NCBI GenBank assembly: GCA_916049935.1
Contig: CAJZJI010000049.1
Location: 1-6,209 of the forward strand
Length of the DNA: 6,209 nucleotides
Origin: an uncultured Streptococcus sp.
Lineage (GTDB): Bacteria; Bacillota; Bacilli; Lactobacillales; Aerococcaceae
Direction of reading: 5' to 3'
Made by a program: the position numbers and the translations under genes. Of the stretch, positions 4,909 to 6,209 are shown piece by piece (position 1 is the stretch's first letter; each line of letters opens with the position of its first letter). A model generated the notes under the pieces. That model saw only the letters and a list, made by a program, of their open reading frames with translations, had not been told where the DNA came from and ran no database searches.

Positions 4909-5556
4909 TTATTTTCCTGGAGTTTTTGGATCTAAGCCAAATGATTGTTCAAAGAAAGGTCTTAAAGTATTGATTGTATCTGCTGTACCTTCGAGTGCGA
5001 CATCATATACTTTCTCGCCTTTTTGGAAGACCCATTCGTACATATATTTTCCGTCAGTAAATACTACTTTCATTAAGAAAGCTTGCTCTCCAGCAAATTT
5101 TGCTTTTACTCCCTGAATTTGCTTCACTTCTTTGTTATTCTCCCAGTTATTATACAAACGGTTGGCAAGTAATTCTGCACCGAATTTCTCATCATCTTTT
5201 AGTTTAACGGAATCTTTAGTGTACGCGTTCATTGATAAAATATTGTATTTATCTGGTGAAGAAAATTGGAATTGAGAACCAGTGTTTTTATCTTGGTATG
5301 TTGCCCAGTCTTTAGGGACGTTAATATAACCAGATTCTTCACGGCCAACACGTTGAGTATCTTCAAATGATACTTTTTTTTCTGTAGAAGAAGCGCTGGC
5401 AGTAGTTGTTGGAGCAGTTGTCGTTGGTGCAGCTGTAGTTACTTCAGTTGTTGGCGCAGCTGCTGGTTCCGCTGTTTTCTTTTCTCCGTTTCCGCAAGCC
5501 GCTACCATTAAAGCGGATAGAAGCGTCACAGAGGTTAATAAAATTTTGTTTTTCAA
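4909..5556 (-). CDS. Thr-rich-linker lipoprotein, downstream tandem copy
   Basis: This is a 215-residue exported lipoprotein. Residues 1-21 form a signal peptide with charged MKNK start, hydrophobic core and lipobox VAAC, so Cys21 is the lipid attachment site. Residues 22 to about 58 are an extended linker of Glu/Lys then Pro, Thr and Ala repeats, which should lift the domain away from the membrane. The remaining 156 residues are one compact domain beginning near KKVSFEDT with a GYINVPKDW motif and ending FEQSFGLDPKTPGK. The GY-x-NVPKDW start and following strands recall PsbP/Mog1-like folds; this is a weak inference. I cannot assign a function. The start codon is TTG, supported by AAGGAG nine bases upstream. 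It lies 41 bases downstream of a paralogous copy with no terminator between, so the two form an operon. Confidence 0.88.
   Translation of the reverse strand: MKNKILLTSVTLLSALMVAACGNGEKKTAEPAAAPTTEVTTAAPTTTAPTTTASASSTEKKVSFEDTQRVGREESGYINVPKDWATYQDKNTGSQFQFSSPDKYNILSMNAYTKDSVKLKDDEKFGAELLANRLYNNWENNKEVKQIQGVKAKFAGEQAFLMKVVFTDGKYMYEWVFQKGEKVYDVALEGTADTINTLRPFFEQSFGLDPKTPGK
5465..5496. repeat. Direct repeat, copy 1 (lipoprotein N-terminal coding region)
   Basis: These 32 bases, encoding the lipobox cysteine and the next residues of the downstream lipoprotein, are identical to 6178-6209 in the upstream lipoprotein. It is the most conserved nucleotide part of the tandem duplication; the match may extend further because the second copy is cut by the window edge. 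Confidence 0.85.
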
Positions 5557-5565
5557 ATTGTTTTT

Positions 5566-5571
5566 CTCCTT
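5566..5571 (-). promoter_or_regulatory. Ribosome binding site AAGGAG for the TTG start at 5556
   Basis: On the minus strand AAGGAG is followed after nine bases by TTG and then by Lys-Asn-Lys and a hydrophobic core. No ATG or GTG lies in frame near this position, so the rare TTG start codon is well supported. Confidence 0.75.
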
Positions 5572-5597
5572 GATTAGGTTAATACCTGGTTTTTATA

Positions 5598-6209
5598 TTA
5601 TTGTCCAGGAGTTTTTGCATTTAAGCCCCAAGATTGTTCAAAAACTGGTCTTAACGATTTAACCATGTCTTCTGTACCTTCGATTGAGACTACGTAAACG
5701 ATATCCCCTTTTTGGAGAATCCATTCGAACATAGTTTTACCATCGGAGAATGTTGCTTTTATTAAGTAAGCTTTTTCTCCCGCAAAATCAGCTTTCACGC
5801 CTTGAACACTAGTTTGTTCTTTATCATTTTTCACGCCATTGAGCAAACGATTTGCAATTAATTCTGCGCCAAACGTTTCACCATCATTAAGTTTAACTTT
5901 ATCTTTAGAATAAGACTCTAGATACATAATATTATATTGATCTGGTGACGAATAATAGAAGTTATCAGGGTTGTTTGAGGCTTTGAATACTACCCAGTCT
6001 TTAGGGACGTTGACATAGCCAATATTATCTTTCCCAACACGTTTTGTGTCTTCAAGTGATACTTTTTTTGTCTCTGAAGAAGTCCCAGGAGTTGTTGTTT
6101 TAGCAGTAGTCGTTTGAGTAGTAGTTGTTGGTGCAGCTGTAGTTTCTTTAGCGACTTCAGTTGTTGGTGCAGCAGCAGGTTCCGCTGTTTTCTTTTCTCC
6201 GTTTCCGCA
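5598..6209 (-). CDS. Thr-rich-linker lipoprotein, upstream tandem copy (5' end outside window)
   Basis: The frame is open from the stop at 5598 to the window edge and encodes 203 residues, starting exactly at the lipobox cysteine codon (6207-6209). The signal peptide of about 20 residues lies outside the window. A start at the internal ATG at 5927 would discard half of the conserved domain and is wrong. The first 19 residues from the cysteine (CGNGEKKTAEPAAAPTTEV) are identical to the neighbouring copy. The linker is then longer and richer in Thr, and a 156-residue domain aligns with the neighbour without gaps at 90 of 156 positions (counted by hand, about 58%). GYVNVPKDW, FGAEL-ANRL, KA-FAGE and FEQS-GL motifs are shared. 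It is the first visible gene of the minus-strand unit; its promoter is beyond the window. Function unknown. Confidence 0.88.
   Translation of the reverse strand, partial: CGNGEKKTAEPAAAPTTEVAKETTAAPTTTTQTTTAKTTTPGTSSETKKVSLEDTKRVGKDNIGYVNVPKDWVVFKASNNPDNFYYSSPDQYNIMYLESYSKDKVKLNDGETFGAELIANRLLNGVKNDKEQTSVQGVKADFAGEKAYLIKATFSDGKTMFEWILQKGDIVYVVSIEGTEDMVKSLRPVFEQSWGLNAKTPGQ
6178..6209. repeat. Direct repeat, copy 2 (reaches the window edge)
   Basis: This is the second copy of the 32-base identical stretch, 713 bases from the first. It lies at the same place in the upstream lipoprotein gene. The repeat could support recombination between the two genes or be the trace of recent gene conversion. 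Confidence 0.85.

Noticed and set aside
4901..5116. Plus-strand open frame inside the minus-strand lipoprotein
   Set aside because: The minus-strand frame has a signal peptide, lipobox and a paralogue next door, so the plus-strand frame is a shadow.

Overview
The window looks like chromosome from a low-to-mid-GC Gram-positive bacterium. Nearly every gene has a purine-rich AGGAG-type ribosome binding site, the transcription units end in strong hairpin-plus-T-run terminators, and three secreted lipoproteins have a Gram-positive lipobox followed by a Thr/Ala/Pro-rich linker. The mix of families (DUF4300 lipoprotein, TfoX N-terminal protein, MccF-like S66 peptidase, small rhodanese) best fits Lactobacillales, perhaps Carnobacteriaceae such as Granulicatella. 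That genus guess rests on memory of protein families, not on a database search.

The layout is four transcription units. (1) Bases 1-1872, plus strand: the terminator of an upstream unit (9-44) is followed by a small DUF2185/Imm33-like protein (171-440), a DUF4300 lipoprotein (497-1390) and a TfoX-type gene broken by an in-frame TGA (1447-1767). A terminator at 1835-1872 closes the unit, after a 3' untranslated stretch that may form another hairpin. (2) Bases 1873-3962, plus strand: an extended -10 promoter sits inside a perfect 8+8 inverted repeat and drives a GNAT acetyltransferase (2022-2492), an MccF-like S66 peptidase (2536-3573) and an unrecognised 103-residue protein (3608-3919). A 12-bp terminator hairpin follows. 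(3) Bases 3963-4894, plus strand: a single-domain rhodanese (4024-4308) overlaps by 13 bases a second, RimJ/RimL-type GNAT acetyltransferase (4296-4853) that starts with GTG. (4) Bases 6209-4862, minus strand: two tandem paralogous lipoproteins. The upstream copy is cut by the window edge exactly at its lipobox cysteine, and the downstream copy starts with TTG. They converge on unit 3 at a shared hairpin (4862-4894) that probably terminates in both directions.

Most of the window is ordinary accessory or housekeeping gene content. The points most worth a second look are the nonsense mutation in the TfoX-type gene, the pairing of a GNAT enzyme with an MccF-like peptidase (the two enzyme types used for microcin C detoxification) under a possible operator, the Cys/His signature of the DUF4300 lipoprotein, and the lipoprotein duplication in which the N-terminal part is identical while the sensor or binding domain has diverged. 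No CRISPR array, RNA gene, insertion sequence or integrase was seen. No gene-free stretch exceeds 300 bases.
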